Of a DNA stretch of 64,000 nucleotides, positions 42,188-52,135 are shown piece by piece (positions within the stretch are counted from its first letter, which is position 1; every line of letters starts with the position of its first letter). The translations under genes and the position numbers were made by a program. This DNA comes from Corallibacter vietnamensis. Its GTDB lineage: Bacteria; Bacteroidota; Bacteroidia; Flavobacteriales; Flavobacteriaceae. The stretch is taken from contig NZ_BAABBI010000003.1 of the NCBI RefSeq assembly GCF_039537875.1, positions 1-64,000 on the forward strand. Reading direction: 5' to 3'. A model generated the notes under the pieces. That model worked only from the letters and a program-made list of their open reading frames with translations, was not told where the DNA came from and made no database searches.

Positions 42188-44029
42188 TTAAACGATGTTA
42201 TAGCTTTTATTGGCGTTTAACCATTGTTTTAAAACCAATAGTTTCCAAATTAGCGGGTATCTGTTCCAGCTGCCATTCATGTGCTGTTTTATGCGAATAG
42301 AAACTTCCTTGTGATTAATATTTGGAATTTTTTTAAGCTCATCATCATTAAGTTCACTTAAAACATAATCTTTTAAATCATTTTTAAACCATTCTGAAAA
42401 AGGCATTGTAAACCCAGCTTTTGGTCTATCAAAAATATGTTTAGGCACGTGTTTGTAAAGAACATCTTTTAGTATACGCTTTTGATTAGTTCCTTGATAC
42501 TTAAAATCTGTAGGTAATGATCTAGCAAACTCTACAATGCGGTAATCCATTAAAGGAGCACGTGCTTCAAGTGAATAGGCCATTGTTGCGCGATCTACTT
42601 TGGTGTTTATATCCCAGTTTAAATATGTTTTTAAATCAAAATCTGAAATGCGTTCTAATAAGTTTTTACTATGATGTTTTAGATATTCCTTTTCTGAAAT
42701 ATTTAAAAAATTATCTTGAGTGTTTAGCCAAGAAAAATCAACATCTGTAGCGGTTGCAACATATAAGTCTTCTAATGATGCATGTTTGAGTCCGTTGGCA
42801 ATCATTTTTAATCGGTAATGAGGCATGGCTCCAGCAATATTGGAAGATAATTTTCTAATAGTATTAGGTAGCTTGTAAATTGATGAAACTTGTTTCATCC
42901 ATTTATAGCGATGATACCCAATAAAGCTTTCGTCGCCACCATCTCCAGAAAGTGCTACGGTAACTTTTTCTCTTGTGTACTTTGCTAAAAGCATAGATGG
43001 TATGGCAGAAGCATCAGCAAACGGTTCATCGTAATATGTGTTGAAGTTTTCAATTAAATCTAAACCTTCACTATAGTTACACTGAATAACATGATGATCT
43101 GTATTTAAATGGTTGGCTACTTGTTGCGCGTATGTACTTTCGTCAAATCCTTTTTCATTAAACTTAACAGAGAAAGTCTTTACTTTGCTTGTTGTCGTTT
43201 GTGTTGCAAGTGCCGAAATTACTGAAGAATCTATACCGCCAGATAAAAATACACCTACAGGAACATCGGCAAATAATCGAAGGGACACAGCGTCTTTTAT
43301 CAAGTTGTTTAAAGTCTCTTTAGCATCATTATAGTTTCCGGTAAATTTGCTAGGCTCTTTATTAATATCCCAATACGGCTCTTGTTTTAAGGTTTTGGTT
43401 TGTAAATCAAACTCTATAGTATGTCCTGCTTTTAGTTTATTTACTTCATTAAAAATTGAAAACGGATCAGGAATAAATCCCCATGCTAAATAATAACTAA
43501 TAGATTTGCTAGAAATGGTTAGGTGTTTGTTAAATAACTGAATAGACGATATTTGACTAGCAAACTCAAAATCATGACCATTAAAATAGTAGTAAAATGG
43601 TTTTTGGCCCATTCGATCTCTGGCTCCAAAAAGTTTTTGCTTATGCTCGTCATATATAACAAACGAAAACATACCGTTAAGTTTGCTTACAAAGCTATTT
43701 CCATATTCTAGATATGCTGCACAAATTACTTCGGTATCGCTCGTTGTTTTAAATTGATAGCCATTTTTAACTAATTCTTTTTTGATACTTTGGAAATTAT
43801 AAATTTCACCATTAAAAACAATATGAATTTTTTCTTGATATGTAAATGGCTGATTAGACCTTGCATCTAAATCTATTATGGCAAGTCGGTTGTGACCAAA
43901 AATCACGTTTTTGTCATTACCAAAATACTCAAAACCTAATTTGTCTGGTCCTCGAAAACTGGTGCGTTCAAGCTTTTGTTTTACTTGATTTTCGTTATAT
44001 TTTATGGTTGTTCCGTAAATTCCGCACAT
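42188..44029 (-). CDS. asnB: Asparagine-synthase-type glutamine amidotransferase, copy 2
   Basis: A 613-residue protein with Cys2 nucleophile (MCGIYGTTIKY), SFRGPDKLGFEYF and the glutaminase core, followed by the synthetase domain with FLSGGIDSSVISAL (near residue 262) and LSGDGGDESFIGYHRYKWM. It differs in length and sequence from copy 1, so the two are not a recent duplication. Both are likely carboxylate amidases for sugars of the polymer, though general asparagine synthesis cannot be ruled out for one of them. It sits between the polymerase-like gene and a GT4. Confidence 0.87.
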   Translation of the reverse strand: MCGIYGTTIKYNENQVKQKLERTSFRGPDKLGFEYFGNDKNVIFGHNRLAIIDLDARSNQPFTYQEKIHIVFNGEIYNFQSIKKELVKNGYQFKTTSDTEVICAAYLEYGNSFVSKLNGMFSFVIYDEHKQKLFGARDRMGQKPFYYYFNGHDFEFASQISSIQLFNKHLTISSKSISYYLAWGFIPDPFSIFNEVNKLKAGHTIEFDLQTKTLKQEPYWDINKEPSKFTGNYNDAKETLNNLIKDAVSLRLFADVPVGVFLSGGIDSSVISALATQTTTSKVKTFSVKFNEKGFDESTYAQQVANHLNTDHHVIQCNYSEGLDLIENFNTYYDEPFADASAIPSMLLAKYTREKVTVALSGDGGDESFIGYHRYKWMKQVSSIYKLPNTIRKLSSNIAGAMPHYRLKMIANGLKHASLEDLYVATATDVDFSWLNTQDNFLNISEKEYLKHHSKNLLERISDFDLKTYLNWDINTKVDRATMAYSLEARAPLMDYRIVEFARSLPTDFKYQGTNQKRILKDVLYKHVPKHIFDRPKAGFTMPFSEWFKNDLKDYVLSELNDDELKKIPNINHKEVSIRIKQHMNGSWNRYPLIWKLLVLKQWLNANKSYNIV

Positions 44030-44031
44030 AC

Positions 44032-45147
44032 TTAATACGCTAATATTTGAGAAACATCTTCTTTATGTTGGTCACGAACTTTATTATATAACCATAACGA
44101 CACAAAAAGGACATCATATTTATCAAAATAATTATGAGCTACCATAAGATATCCTATGAGTGCCATAGATAAATAGGTAAACTCTTGATTTGTTGAAAAT
44201 AATTTCAAGCTTCTTACAAATAGGGCTAAATATATTATCACAATTAATAGAAATGCTAATATACCTGCTTCACCTAAAACCATTAAAAAAGTGTTGTGAA
44301 CACCATATTCAACACCTGCTAATCCAGAATCACCTCGCATGGCCTTATAGCCAGCTCCAATAATGGCATTATTGAATATAACGTTTGAATACATAGCCCA
44401 AGTTTCGTCTCTGGAGCCTTCAGTGATGGTTTGTGTATCTACTTCTTCATTACTACTAAAAATGCTGTTTAATGCAGAAAAGCGTTCTTTATTAAGCTGA
44501 AGTGTAGATGCTGTTAAAATCACTATCATAGCAGCACTTCCAACCACAAATGTTTGTATGTTTCTTTTGTCAGCAAAAAGTGATGCTAGATTAATTAGTA
44601 CTAGCATTAATATAAATGATCTTGATAACGTGAAAATTCCGCAAATAATGAATGCAAATTGAATCACTAATCTCAATTTGTATGAATTAATAATATAGGA
44701 TATGGCAAAGCCAAACAAGCATATAAATCCAGCTTTATTCGGGTTTATATAAAAACCACTATATCTACCAAATACGTTAGAAAAGAACAAAGCATTTACG
44801 GTGATGCTTAAAGCGCCTATAAGCAGAAATATTAATAATTCTTTGTCAGTTGTGTCTTTAGAAACTTGATTAAAACAAATAATAAAAATAAAAAACCTAA
44901 TTACATCTTTAAAAAATTCATCAGTGATTCCCGAGTAGTTCAGGCCAGCAAAGGTGAAAAAGCAAAGTCCTAATATGATAAACGGAAACGCTGGTTTTGA
45001 TTTTTTTGAAATGAAAAAATATAATAATGATCCAGCTAATAAAAACATGCTTGTTAGTGCTCCCAATGAGGGACTAACATACTCCAAACTAAATGTGGGT
45101 ACATTTAGAAGAGCAATAGCTAACAATATGTATTTCATTATTTTCAT
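44032..45147 (-). CDS. O-antigen ligase/polymerase (Wzy/WaaL-like) membrane protein
   Basis: A 371-residue protein with ten or more hydrophobic segments. The large periplasmic-loop signature GAGYKAMRGDSGLAGVEYGVHNTFLMVLGEAGILAFL is of the Wzy_C (O-antigen ligase) type, with the conserved His in VHNTFL. A soluble acidic stretch (FSSNEEVDTQTITEGSRDETWAM) faces the periplasm. It either polymerises repeat units or ligates them to a carrier; sequence does not decide. It is next to the flippase, as expected for a Wzx/Wzy-dependent pathway. Confidence 0.85.
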   Translation of the reverse strand: MKIMKYILLAIALLNVPTFSLEYVSPSLGALTSMFLLAGSLLYFFISKKSKPAFPFIILGLCFFTFAGLNYSGITDEFFKDVIRFFIFIICFNQVSKDTTDKELLIFLLIGALSITVNALFFSNVFGRYSGFYINPNKAGFICLFGFAISYIINSYKLRLVIQFAFIICGIFTLSRSFILMLVLINLASLFADKRNIQTFVVGSAAMIVILTASTLQLNKERFSALNSIFSSNEEVDTQTITEGSRDETWAMYSNVIFNNAIIGAGYKAMRGDSGLAGVEYGVHNTFLMVLGEAGILAFLLIVIIYLALFVRSLKLFSTNQEFTYLSMALIGYLMVAHNYFDKYDVLFVSLWLYNKVRDQHKEDVSQILAY

Positions 45148-45149
45148 TG

Positions 45150-46493
45150 TTAGCTTGTTAGTAAATGTTTTTGCTTATTAGTGTATCCATAAAAAACAAA
45201 TATCTTAATTACTTGAATAATAGTTGTGCAAAGTGCAATACCAATTAGTCCTAGCCAATTCATAAAAGCAAAATCTAATATGATATTTAGCAACATAGCT
45301 CCAAAAGATACGTAAGCCATAAAAGCGTTTTTGTTAATGCTGGTTAAAAACTTCACAAATAAATTTCCGCAAATAGCAAAAGGAACACCTATTAAATAAA
45401 TCACCTGAATTTTAGAAACAATACTTGTGTCTTCAGATGTAAAGTTATCTCTTTCAAATAACATTGTTACAATTTCGGTAGAGAAGAAGCTGGCTATTAA
45501 TACAATTCCTAGAATGCCTAAAAAAGTCCATTTTATTACCCAGTATAAAGTTTTGAATGCCTTTTTAGGTTCATCAAGAGTCATTTTTGAAAAGTAAGGT
45601 AATAGCACATTGCCTAAAGCAAGTATGAGAATTGTTGTGAAAAAAGCTGGGATTTTCATACCGTAATTAAGTGCCGCAATAGAGCCAACAAGAAGTTGTG
45701 CTGCAAAATACTGATCGGTTACAGGGATTAAACCTGTTAAAAAACCAGAAGACACTTTAGCTGGTACTTGCCTAAACATAGTTATAGCATTCGTGCTTTT
45801 AAAATCCGGTTTTGCGAATTTTAAAATATGCTTTTTTAATGCTACCAAAGCAAGAAACACTAACTGTATTGTGCTTCCTATTAGCATGCCTATTGCCAGT
45901 ACAGCTTCCCCAAAAACATCTTTGTAAAAAACAATGCAGATAATCATTACAACCGATGTAATTATTGGATAAATAGAAGAATAAGCAAACTCATCATATA
46001 CATTGAGTAGGCCACTTACTAAAGATGTTAACCCCCAAAGTAGGATACATGGCAACAAATAATAAAACTGAAGTTTGATTAAGCGATAATAGTTATCAGT
46101 ATGCCCAGAATAAAAAAGCTCTAAAAAAACATCAGTAAACAAGTAAGCAATAAGCATAAATACCACCGATGTGATTAAGGTTATTGTAAAACTTGTTGAT
46201 TGAAAAGCAGCAATATTACTACTATTGGCCTTTTTTTCAGCAATATAATTAGGAATAAAAACAGATTTAAAAGCACTTAAAAATACTTGATTAACAAATC
46301 CAGGAATTAAAAGTGCTATAAAAAAGGTGTCTAAAATTTCAGATAAGCCAAATTCCCCAGCAATAACAACTTCTTTGTAAAAACCAAAAACCTTAACGAT
46401 AACAGATACAACACCAACGATTATAATGTTTGTTGCTGTTGAGTTGTTTTTTATTCTATTGAATAAGTTTTTTATGTATGCAGTAATTTTCAA
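45150..46493 (-). CDS. MurJ/MviN-like oligosaccharide flippase
   Basis: A 447-residue membrane protein of the MOP superfamily with about 12-14 helices. FGFYKEVVIAGEFGLSEILDTFFIALLIPGFVNQVFLSAF is characteristic of the MviN/MurJ branch rather than Wzx proper. In polysaccharide operons such proteins usually move lipid-linked repeat units across the inner membrane. Being embedded in the locus, with a 2-base gap to the polymerase, argues for a dedicated flippase rather than the general lipid II flippase. Confidence 0.87.
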   Translation of the reverse strand: MKITAYIKNLFNRIKNNSTATNIIIVGVVSVIVKVFGFYKEVVIAGEFGLSEILDTFFIALLIPGFVNQVFLSAFKSVFIPNYIAEKKANSSNIAAFQSTSFTITLITSVVFMLIAYLFTDVFLELFYSGHTDNYYRLIKLQFYYLLPCILLWGLTSLVSGLLNVYDEFAYSSIYPIITSVVMIICIVFYKDVFGEAVLAIGMLIGSTIQLVFLALVALKKHILKFAKPDFKSTNAITMFRQVPAKVSSGFLTGLIPVTDQYFAAQLLVGSIAALNYGMKIPAFFTTILILALGNVLLPYFSKMTLDEPKKAFKTLYWVIKWTFLGILGIVLIASFFSTEIVTMLFERDNFTSEDTSIVSKIQVIYLIGVPFAICGNLFVKFLTSINKNAFMAYVSFGAMLLNIILDFAFMNWLGLIGIALCTTIIQVIKIFVFYGYTNKQKHLLTS

Positions 46494-46499
46494 ATGTTG

Positions 46500-47456
46500 T
46501 TATGTGTTTTTAAGTAAACTTTTAAACGGCCATCCTAATAAAAAAAGCGTTTTAAGTCGTTTAGAATCTATAGCTTTCCAATAGTCGCTAAAATTAAAAT
46601 CTAAAAAATGAGCAGCTCTCAATAAGGTAAATACGCGTTTTAAAAATAATTTCGGGTATTTACTTATGTAGTCTTTATAAAACCAATTCATAATACTTAA
46701 CGAGTAAATAGCCATTCCGTAGGCGTCTTTTTCATGGTTTTGAATAGAAATAGCATTTTCACTATCTAAATAGTATATGCGTAAAACATCATTAATATAT
46801 TTTGTTTCAAAACCTTGTTTAGCAATTAGTTCCCAGATAATCCCTTCTGGAATGTATCCTTTTGAGAATATATCATCATTAACACAAATACGTTTTAAAA
46901 CACTTGTTTTTGTAAATCCCCATTTTTCGGTAGCTTCAAGATGTTCTAATTGTTTTATAAATGTATTGCTGTAATATGGTTGTGTTTTAAACGGTTTGCC
47001 AACCAGATTTCCATTTTGATCCTTACATAAACAAGTAACGCCACTAATTTTTTCTTTTTTGTTTTCAGGAATGCTTTTGTATGCATTGTAAAATGTTTCC
47101 AAAGCATCAGGTGTACATGCGTCGTCAGAATCAAAAGGAAGTATAAACTGACCTCTTGCTTCTTGTATGGCTTGAATAAAACAGGCCATTTTATGACGGT
47201 TTTTTGTGTTGTTTATATAATTTACTGGAAAGTCAGCTGTTTTAATAAGGTCAGACGCTACTTGGTGTGAATTGTCTTTAGAGCCATCATTAATCAAAAC
47301 AAGCTCAAAGTTTTTAAAGGTTTGAGCTTTTAATGAGTCAAAAACACGATGTAGAGTTTCTGCACGATTATAAACAGGAGTGAAGATGGTGAAAACATAG
47401 TCGTAATCTGTTTCTTCCTTATTGCTGTATGTTGGTAATAGTGCTTTTAGTGACAT
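46500..47456 (-). CDS. Glycosyltransferase family 2
   Basis: A 318-residue GT-A fold inverting transferase. DYVFTIFTPVYNRAETLHRVFDSLKAQTF is the nucleotide-binding start, ELVLINDGSKDNS follows, and the metal-binding acidic cluster is in FILPFDSDDACTPDALE. The C-terminal half is less conserved and probably sets acceptor choice. It is the only GT2 of the locus. Spacing to neighbours is 2-6 bases, so it belongs to the operon. Confidence 0.9.
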   Translation of the reverse strand: MSLKALLPTYSNKEETDYDYVFTIFTPVYNRAETLHRVFDSLKAQTFKNFELVLINDGSKDNSHQVASDLIKTADFPVNYINNTKNRHKMACFIQAIQEARGQFILPFDSDDACTPDALETFYNAYKSIPENKKEKISGVTCLCKDQNGNLVGKPFKTQPYYSNTFIKQLEHLEATEKWGFTKTSVLKRICVNDDIFSKGYIPEGIIWELIAKQGFETKYINDVLRIYYLDSENAISIQNHEKDAYGMAIYSLSIMNWFYKDYISKYPKLFLKRVFTLLRAAHFLDFNFSDYWKAIDSKRLKTLFLLGWPFKSLLKNT

Positions 47457-47458
47457 AT

Positions 47459-48556
47459 TTATTTAGATAATAAAGAAGTTATTAGTTTTTTCCATTGATT
47501 AGTTATGTAATCTACTTCAAAACTCGAAGTGCTTTTTTTAGCTTCATCACCAATAGTCACGCGTTTTTCAGGGTTTTCTATAAGTAACCTTAATGTATTT
47601 TCTAACGCATTATCATCATCAACAGGAATTAAAAAACCATTTATATTATTTTCAATTAATTCTGATGGTCCTGAAGGACAATCTGCAGAAATGCAAGGTA
47701 AACCAAAAGCCATAGCTTCAGTAAGTGCATTGGGAAACCCTTCATATCTAGAAGGAAAAGCAAAAATACTAGCTTTATTGTAATGGTCGAAAACGTTATT
47801 TATGTTTCCTAGCAACGTAACGCTGTTCTGTAAATTTAGTTCGGTAATTAATGCTTTATATTTTTCTTTATTTTTACCAGATCCTATTAGCTGAAGTTTC
47901 CACTCTTTTGGCTGTATTTTATGAAAAGCTTTAATAAGAGCTTCTTGATTTTTTTGATTTGTTAATCGGCCAACATTTAAAATGATTTTTTCTTTTTCAA
48001 CAGAAGAATCTCTGTTTTTTAAAAGCTCTGGCGCTAACGGATTTCTAATAATTGTAATTTTTTTAGGTTTAAGAAAACTTTCAAAATATACTTTTATATC
48101 ATGAGTTTGAACCACTAGATTATTTGAGAGCGGATAAATAAACCGTCTTACTTTACGCCAAAAATTATTAAGACTACTATATTCAGGATGAATACGTTCG
48201 CTAACAATGCATGGAATATTTAAAAGATTTGAGCTAATTATAGTGTAGATATTTGTAGTAGACATAAACCCAATGGCAATATCAATTTTATGTCTTTTTA
48301 GGAGTTTGAAAATTGTGTATATAAAACCAAAAAGATTTTTAACAGACAGAAAAACGCTAGCATTACCGCTATAAGAATTTTTACAAGAAACAACGTTTAC
48401 AGAGTTGTTTAAAGGGTAAAAGGGCTTGCACTTATATAGCGTAATTATAGTAATATCAAATTGCTCTGAAAGGCTGTTTGCTAGGGTTGATACAACACGT
48501 TCAGCTCCTCCAGAGGTTAAGCTTGAAATAATGAATGCAACTTTTTTTCTTTCCAA
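47459..48556 (-). CDS. Glycosyltransferase family 4, first gene of the right-hand block
   Basis: A 365-residue GT-B protein starting VAFIISSLTSGGAERVVSTLA, with NVGRLTNQKNQEALIKAF and SRYEGFPNALTEAMAFGLPCISAD in the donor domain. It is the first gene in the direction of transcription of the minus-strand run 38061-48556, so the promoter should lie in 48557-48700. The promoter was not identified; no minus-strand TAnnTTTG stands out there. Confidence 0.88.
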   Translation of the reverse strand: MERKKVAFIISSLTSGGAERVVSTLANSLSEQFDITIITLYKCKPFYPLNNSVNVVSCKNSYSGNASVFLSVKNLFGFIYTIFKLLKRHKIDIAIGFMSTTNIYTIISSNLLNIPCIVSERIHPEYSSLNNFWRKVRRFIYPLSNNLVVQTHDIKVYFESFLKPKKITIIRNPLAPELLKNRDSSVEKEKIILNVGRLTNQKNQEALIKAFHKIQPKEWKLQLIGSGKNKEKYKALITELNLQNSVTLLGNINNVFDHYNKASIFAFPSRYEGFPNALTEAMAFGLPCISADCPSGPSELIENNINGFLIPVDDDNALENTLRLLIENPEKRVTIGDEAKKSTSSFEVDYITNQWKKLITSLLSK

Positions 48557-49059
48557 ATTTTAGAAATTATCTTAATGTGATGATGGTTAAACAGTTGTCT
48601 TAAACAAAAGCAATTTATATTTAGTCTAAAAGTATATATTTTCCCATGACAACTATAATTAATTAGATTAAGTTACTAAATACCATTATGAAGTGCATTT
48701 ATAAAATTTGTAGGTATTTACTTAAATAGTTTACAGTGTTTTTAAGTTGTTGATAACGTGTTGATTATTTTTTTGTGATACATAAAATCCAAAACGTAAA
48801 TTTGCAACGTATATAGATAGCTTTCCATTTTTCAATTACAAGTTCTCTTACAAAGATTTTATCGATTAAAAGTGTAAAAAATACTACAAATTACATTTTT
48901 TGTAGGTAATTTTTTGCAAAAACAATGCATTTCATCGAAAAGTATTATTCAGAATAATAAAATAAATGTTTGATTCAATAGTTTAGCATTGATTAATAGC
49001 AATTTAACCCAAATATGAACGATATATGTAATGGTAAATTTCTTGAAAAAAGAAATTTA
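48557..49059. promoter_or_regulatory. Divergent intergenic region, no gene seen
   Basis: About 500 AT-rich bases between the polysaccharide operon and the T9SS cargo gene. I see no reading frame or RNA gene. It contains the plus-strand promoter at 48773-48804. The distance from that promoter to the cargo start (over 200 bases) leaves a long leader of unknown use. Confidence 0.5.
48773..48804 (+). promoter_or_regulatory. Promoter of the T9SS cargo gene
   Basis: A -33 TTG (48773-48775, within TTTTG) is followed after 21 bases by the -7 box TAAATTTG (48797-48804). This is the most complete match to the Bacteroidota promoter consensus (TTG-N19-21-TAnnTTTG) that I found in the window. Confidence 0.6.
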
Positions 49060-52000
49060 ATGAAAATTGTATTTTTTATAACTATTGTATTTTATATTAA
49101 TGTAAACGGACAAAACTATCCGCCACAAGAGCAAATTTCTGATGTTGATTATCGAGACTACAATCCGCCAAGTGGTGATTTTCCAGAATACCTTGAGCCA
49201 TTTACTGAATCTCTTTCAGGTAGTACAGTAACGCGAATAAGTGATAGAAACGAATTTGGCGTTTCTGGTCAGCGATTACGTCACAATTACAGTAAAGACC
49301 AAACTTGGAATAGTGATGGTACCCTTATAAAGTTAGCAGGTTATCCTTCAGCAATTTTAGATGGAGAAACTTATGAATTCCTTTATTGGAGTGATATACC
49401 TAGTTATGGTCGTTGGAGTAACACACAGCCTAATATTATTTATGGAACTTCAGGTAGAAGTTTTGTAAGTCATAATGTAAATACAAATCAGCGTACAACA
49501 CTGCGTACTTTTAATGAATATAATAGTGTTGATTTTGGTTATGGTGAAGGTAACCAAGATAAATATGATAGATACGTAGGATTAATTGGAAAACGTGGTG
49601 GATCAGACATCACGTTAATAGTTTATGATATACAAAATGATGTTATCACAGGAACGAAAGATATTGATAATGCTGGTGATTTAGATTGGTTTTCGGTATC
49701 ACAATTAGGTGGTTTTGCAGTTGCGCAATGGCATGCTAACGGACTTGGAGATAAACAGGGTATTAAATCTTACAATATTAATCTTGAAAATGAAATTGAT
49801 GTTTACGCCACAACACAACATGGTGATTTGGGTGTAGACGCGTTTGGTAATGAGGTTATTGTTGAGTATGGAAATGAACCTGAATGGGATGAAGATCATA
49901 GCTTATATATGGCGCGATTAGATGGAGGTGGTTCTACATTACTTTTTCCTTACATCAATGGTAGAGGAATTTGGGGAGGACACATATCAACAAGAAATTT
50001 AGATAGACCAGGTTGGGCTTATATAAGTGAGCAATGTTGTCCTAATAATCCAGTAGCGCCAGCCGAAATGTTTGCTATTAAGCTAGATGGTTCTGGAACA
50101 ATAGAACGTTATGGAAAACACAATTCTGAACCATCTACATATTTACATGAAACTCAAAATGTACCTAATAGAAACGGAACAAAAATATTGTTTGCGAGTA
50201 ACTGGTTTAACGATTCTGTCTCTAATCAAGATGCGCCGCCAGCTTTTGTTTTAGAATATCCTCAAAATGCTGTTGGTTTAAGTGTAAATGCCGGCGATGA
50301 TGTTGTTATTTGTCAGGGTGAAAGTATTACATTAACAGCTACAGGAGCAGGAGGAAACATGTATTCTTGGAGTAATGGAGGCAGTTCTCAAAGCATTAAT
50401 GTGTCTCCAAATGAGACTACAACATTTACAGTTACATTAACTAGTTCTTCAGGAATTCAAGTAACAGATGATGTAACAGTTACTGTAAATCCATTGCCAA
50501 ATGCTAACGCTGGAGATGATATAACAATAAATGCAGGTGAGAGCGTTCAACTTACAGCTTCTGGTGGTGATACGTATGAATGGAGTACAGGAGAAACAAC
50601 GCAAAGTATAGAAGTTTCTCCTAGTGAGACTACATCGTATTCTGTGTTAGTTACTAGAAATGGTTGTTCTAGTTCAGATGCTGTAACTATTACAGTTGAT
50701 CAAAATGTAATTCCAGTTGTAGCTAACGCTGGAGAAGATACAGTTATATGTCAAGGTGAGTCTGTTGTTTTATCAGCATCTGGAGGAGATTCTTATGTGT
50801 GGAGTACAGGAGAAACTTCGCAGAGTATTTCTGTAAACCCTAACGGTACTACAACTTATACAGTGACAGTTTCTAATGGAGAAACTTCAGATTCAGATGA
50901 TGTAACGGTTACTGTAAATCCATTACCAAATGCAAATGCAGGAGACAATGTAACTATATCTTCAGGAGAATCAACAACGTTGACTGCTTCTGGAGGAAAT
51001 GCTTATGAATGGAGTACTGGAGCAACAACTCAAAGTATTGAGGTTAGTCCAGAAAGTACAACATCATATTCAGTTATTGTTTATCAAAATGATTGCTCAA
51101 GTTCTGATGAAGTTACTGTTTTTGTTGAAGAATCTGTTGTTGTTAATGCAAATGCCGGTGATGATGTTGCTATTTGTCAAGGTGATATGGTAACTCTTAC
51201 AGCTTCAGGTGGAGAGACTTATTTATGGAGTACAGGAGAAACAACACAAAGTATTGATGTTTATCCTAGTAGCACATCAACTTATTCGGTTACAGCTTAT
51301 ATTGGAGAATCATCTGATACAGATGATGTTTTGGTGACTGTAAATCCATTACCCGTTGCAACTGTTAGTAATGATGTAACTATTGAAGAAGGACAAAGTG
51401 TTACGCTTTCTGTATCTGGAGGGAATGATTATTCTTGGAATACAGGAAGTACAAATCAATCTATCACTGTGAGTCCTTCTCAAACAACGATATATAGCGC
51501 AACTGTTTATTTAAATGGTTGTTATGATACTGAAACTGTTACAGTAACTGTCGTTCCATTAGTTAATGCAAATGCCGGTGAAGATGTCGAAATATGTTCT
51601 GAAGTAGAAACAGGTGAATCTTCTGCTACGCTTGTGGCTACTGGAGGCCTATATTATGAGTGGAGCACAGGAGAAACAACACAAAGTATCGTGGTTAGCC
51701 CAAGTGTTACAACCGAGTATCAAGTTATGGTTTCTAACGGATTTTCTCAAGAAATGGATGCTGTAAATGTTCTTGTAACAGACTGTTTATCAGTTGAAGA
51801 AAATGAAGCTCAAGTAGTAAGACTATTTGTTTATCCAAACCCGGCAAGTGATATGATAAATATTAAACTATCTGGTGTTGTTTTAACTCAAACTACATTT
51901 AGTATTTATGATTTAGTGGGTAGACAAGTATTATCAGGAGGAATAGGAAATATAACCAATAATGCAGCAGAACAAATAAAAACACTCAATGTTTCTAGTT

Positions 52001-52074
52001 TACCAAGAGGCGTTTATTTGATGAATATAAACTTTAATGGTCGTACTGAAACAAAGCGAATTATTCTGAACTAA
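49060..52074 (+). CDS. T9SS-secreted repeat protein with type A sorting domain
   Basis: A roughly 1004-residue exported protein. A signal peptide (MKIVFFITIVFYINVNGQ) is followed by about 390 residues rich in Tyr, Trp and Asp with repeated blade-like motifs (SWSNTQPNIIYGTSG, DLDWFSVSQLGG, HSLYMARLDGG), probably a beta-propeller; a polysaccharide-lyase-like activity is conceivable but unproven. Then come seven Ig/PKD-like repeats of about 70 residues (LTASGG-x-YEWSTGETTQSI-x-VSP), from 50281 to 51786. The last 80 residues (VYPNPASDMINIKL to GRTETKRIILN) are a type A C-terminal sorting domain, so it is exported through T9SS. An ATG at 49015 would add 15 residues ahead of the signal. Confidence 0.9.
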   Translation: MKIVFFITIVFYINVNGQNYPPQEQISDVDYRDYNPPSGDFPEYLEPFTESLSGSTVTRISDRNEFGVSGQRLRHNYSKDQTWNSDGTLIKLAGYPSAILDGETYEFLYWSDIPSYGRWSNTQPNIIYGTSGRSFVSHNVNTNQRTTLRTFNEYNSVDFGYGEGNQDKYDRYVGLIGKRGGSDITLIVYDIQNDVITGTKDIDNAGDLDWFSVSQLGGFAVAQWHANGLGDKQGIKSYNINLENEIDVYATTQHGDLGVDAFGNEVIVEYGNEPEWDEDHSLYMARLDGGGSTLLFPYINGRGIWGGHISTRNLDRPGWAYISEQCCPNNPVAPAEMFAIKLDGSGTIERYGKHNSEPSTYLHETQNVPNRNGTKILFASNWFNDSVSNQDAPPAFVLEYPQNAVGLSVNAGDDVVICQGESITLTATGAGGNMYSWSNGGSSQSINVSPNETTTFTVTLTSSSGIQVTDDVTVTVNPLPNANAGDDITINAGESVQLTASGGDTYEWSTGETTQSIEVSPSETTSYSVLVTRNGCSSSDAVTITVDQNVIPVVANAGEDTVICQGESVVLSASGGDSYVWSTGETSQSISVNPNGTTTYTVTVSNGETSDSDDVTVTVNPLPNANAGDNVTISSGESTTLTASGGNAYEWSTGATTQSIEVSPESTTSYSVIVYQNDCSSSDEVTVFVEESVVVNANAGDDVAICQGDMVTLTASGGETYLWSTGETTQSIDVYPSSTSTYSVTAYIGESSDTDDVLVTVNPLPVATVSNDVTIEEGQSVTLSVSGGNDYSWNTGSTNQSITVSPSQTTIYSATVYLNGCYDTETVTVTVVPLVNANAGEDVEICSEVETGESSATLVATGGLYYEWSTGETTQSIVVSPSVTTEYQVMVSNGFSQEMDAVNVLVTDCLSVEENEAQVVRLFVYPNPASDMINIKLSGVVLTQTTFSIYDLVGRQVLSGGIGNITNNAAEQIKTLNVSSLPRGVYLMNINFNGRTETKRIILN
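50281..51786 (+). repeat. Seven Ig-like coding repeats with alternating cysteines
   Basis: Seven repeats of about 70 codons lie in tandem. Odd repeats carry a Cys at the ICQG position (codons at 50311, 50749, 51175, 51595); even repeats carry one at the NGC position (50665, 51094, 51520); the last repeat ends with an extra Cys (51784). No repeat has both canonical cysteines. Confidence 0.85.
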
Positions 52075-52094
52075 TTAAACAGTTTAATTAAAAA

Positions 52095-52135
52095 AGAAAG
52101 TCAGCTATTCAAATTTAGAATAACTGACTTTTTTT
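52095..52135. terminator. Bidirectional terminator
   Basis: AAAGTCAGCTATTC and GAATAACTGACTTT pair with one mismatch around a short loop, flanked by A and T runs. It lies between the cargo gene and the convergent DUF4258-like gene. Confidence 0.85.
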
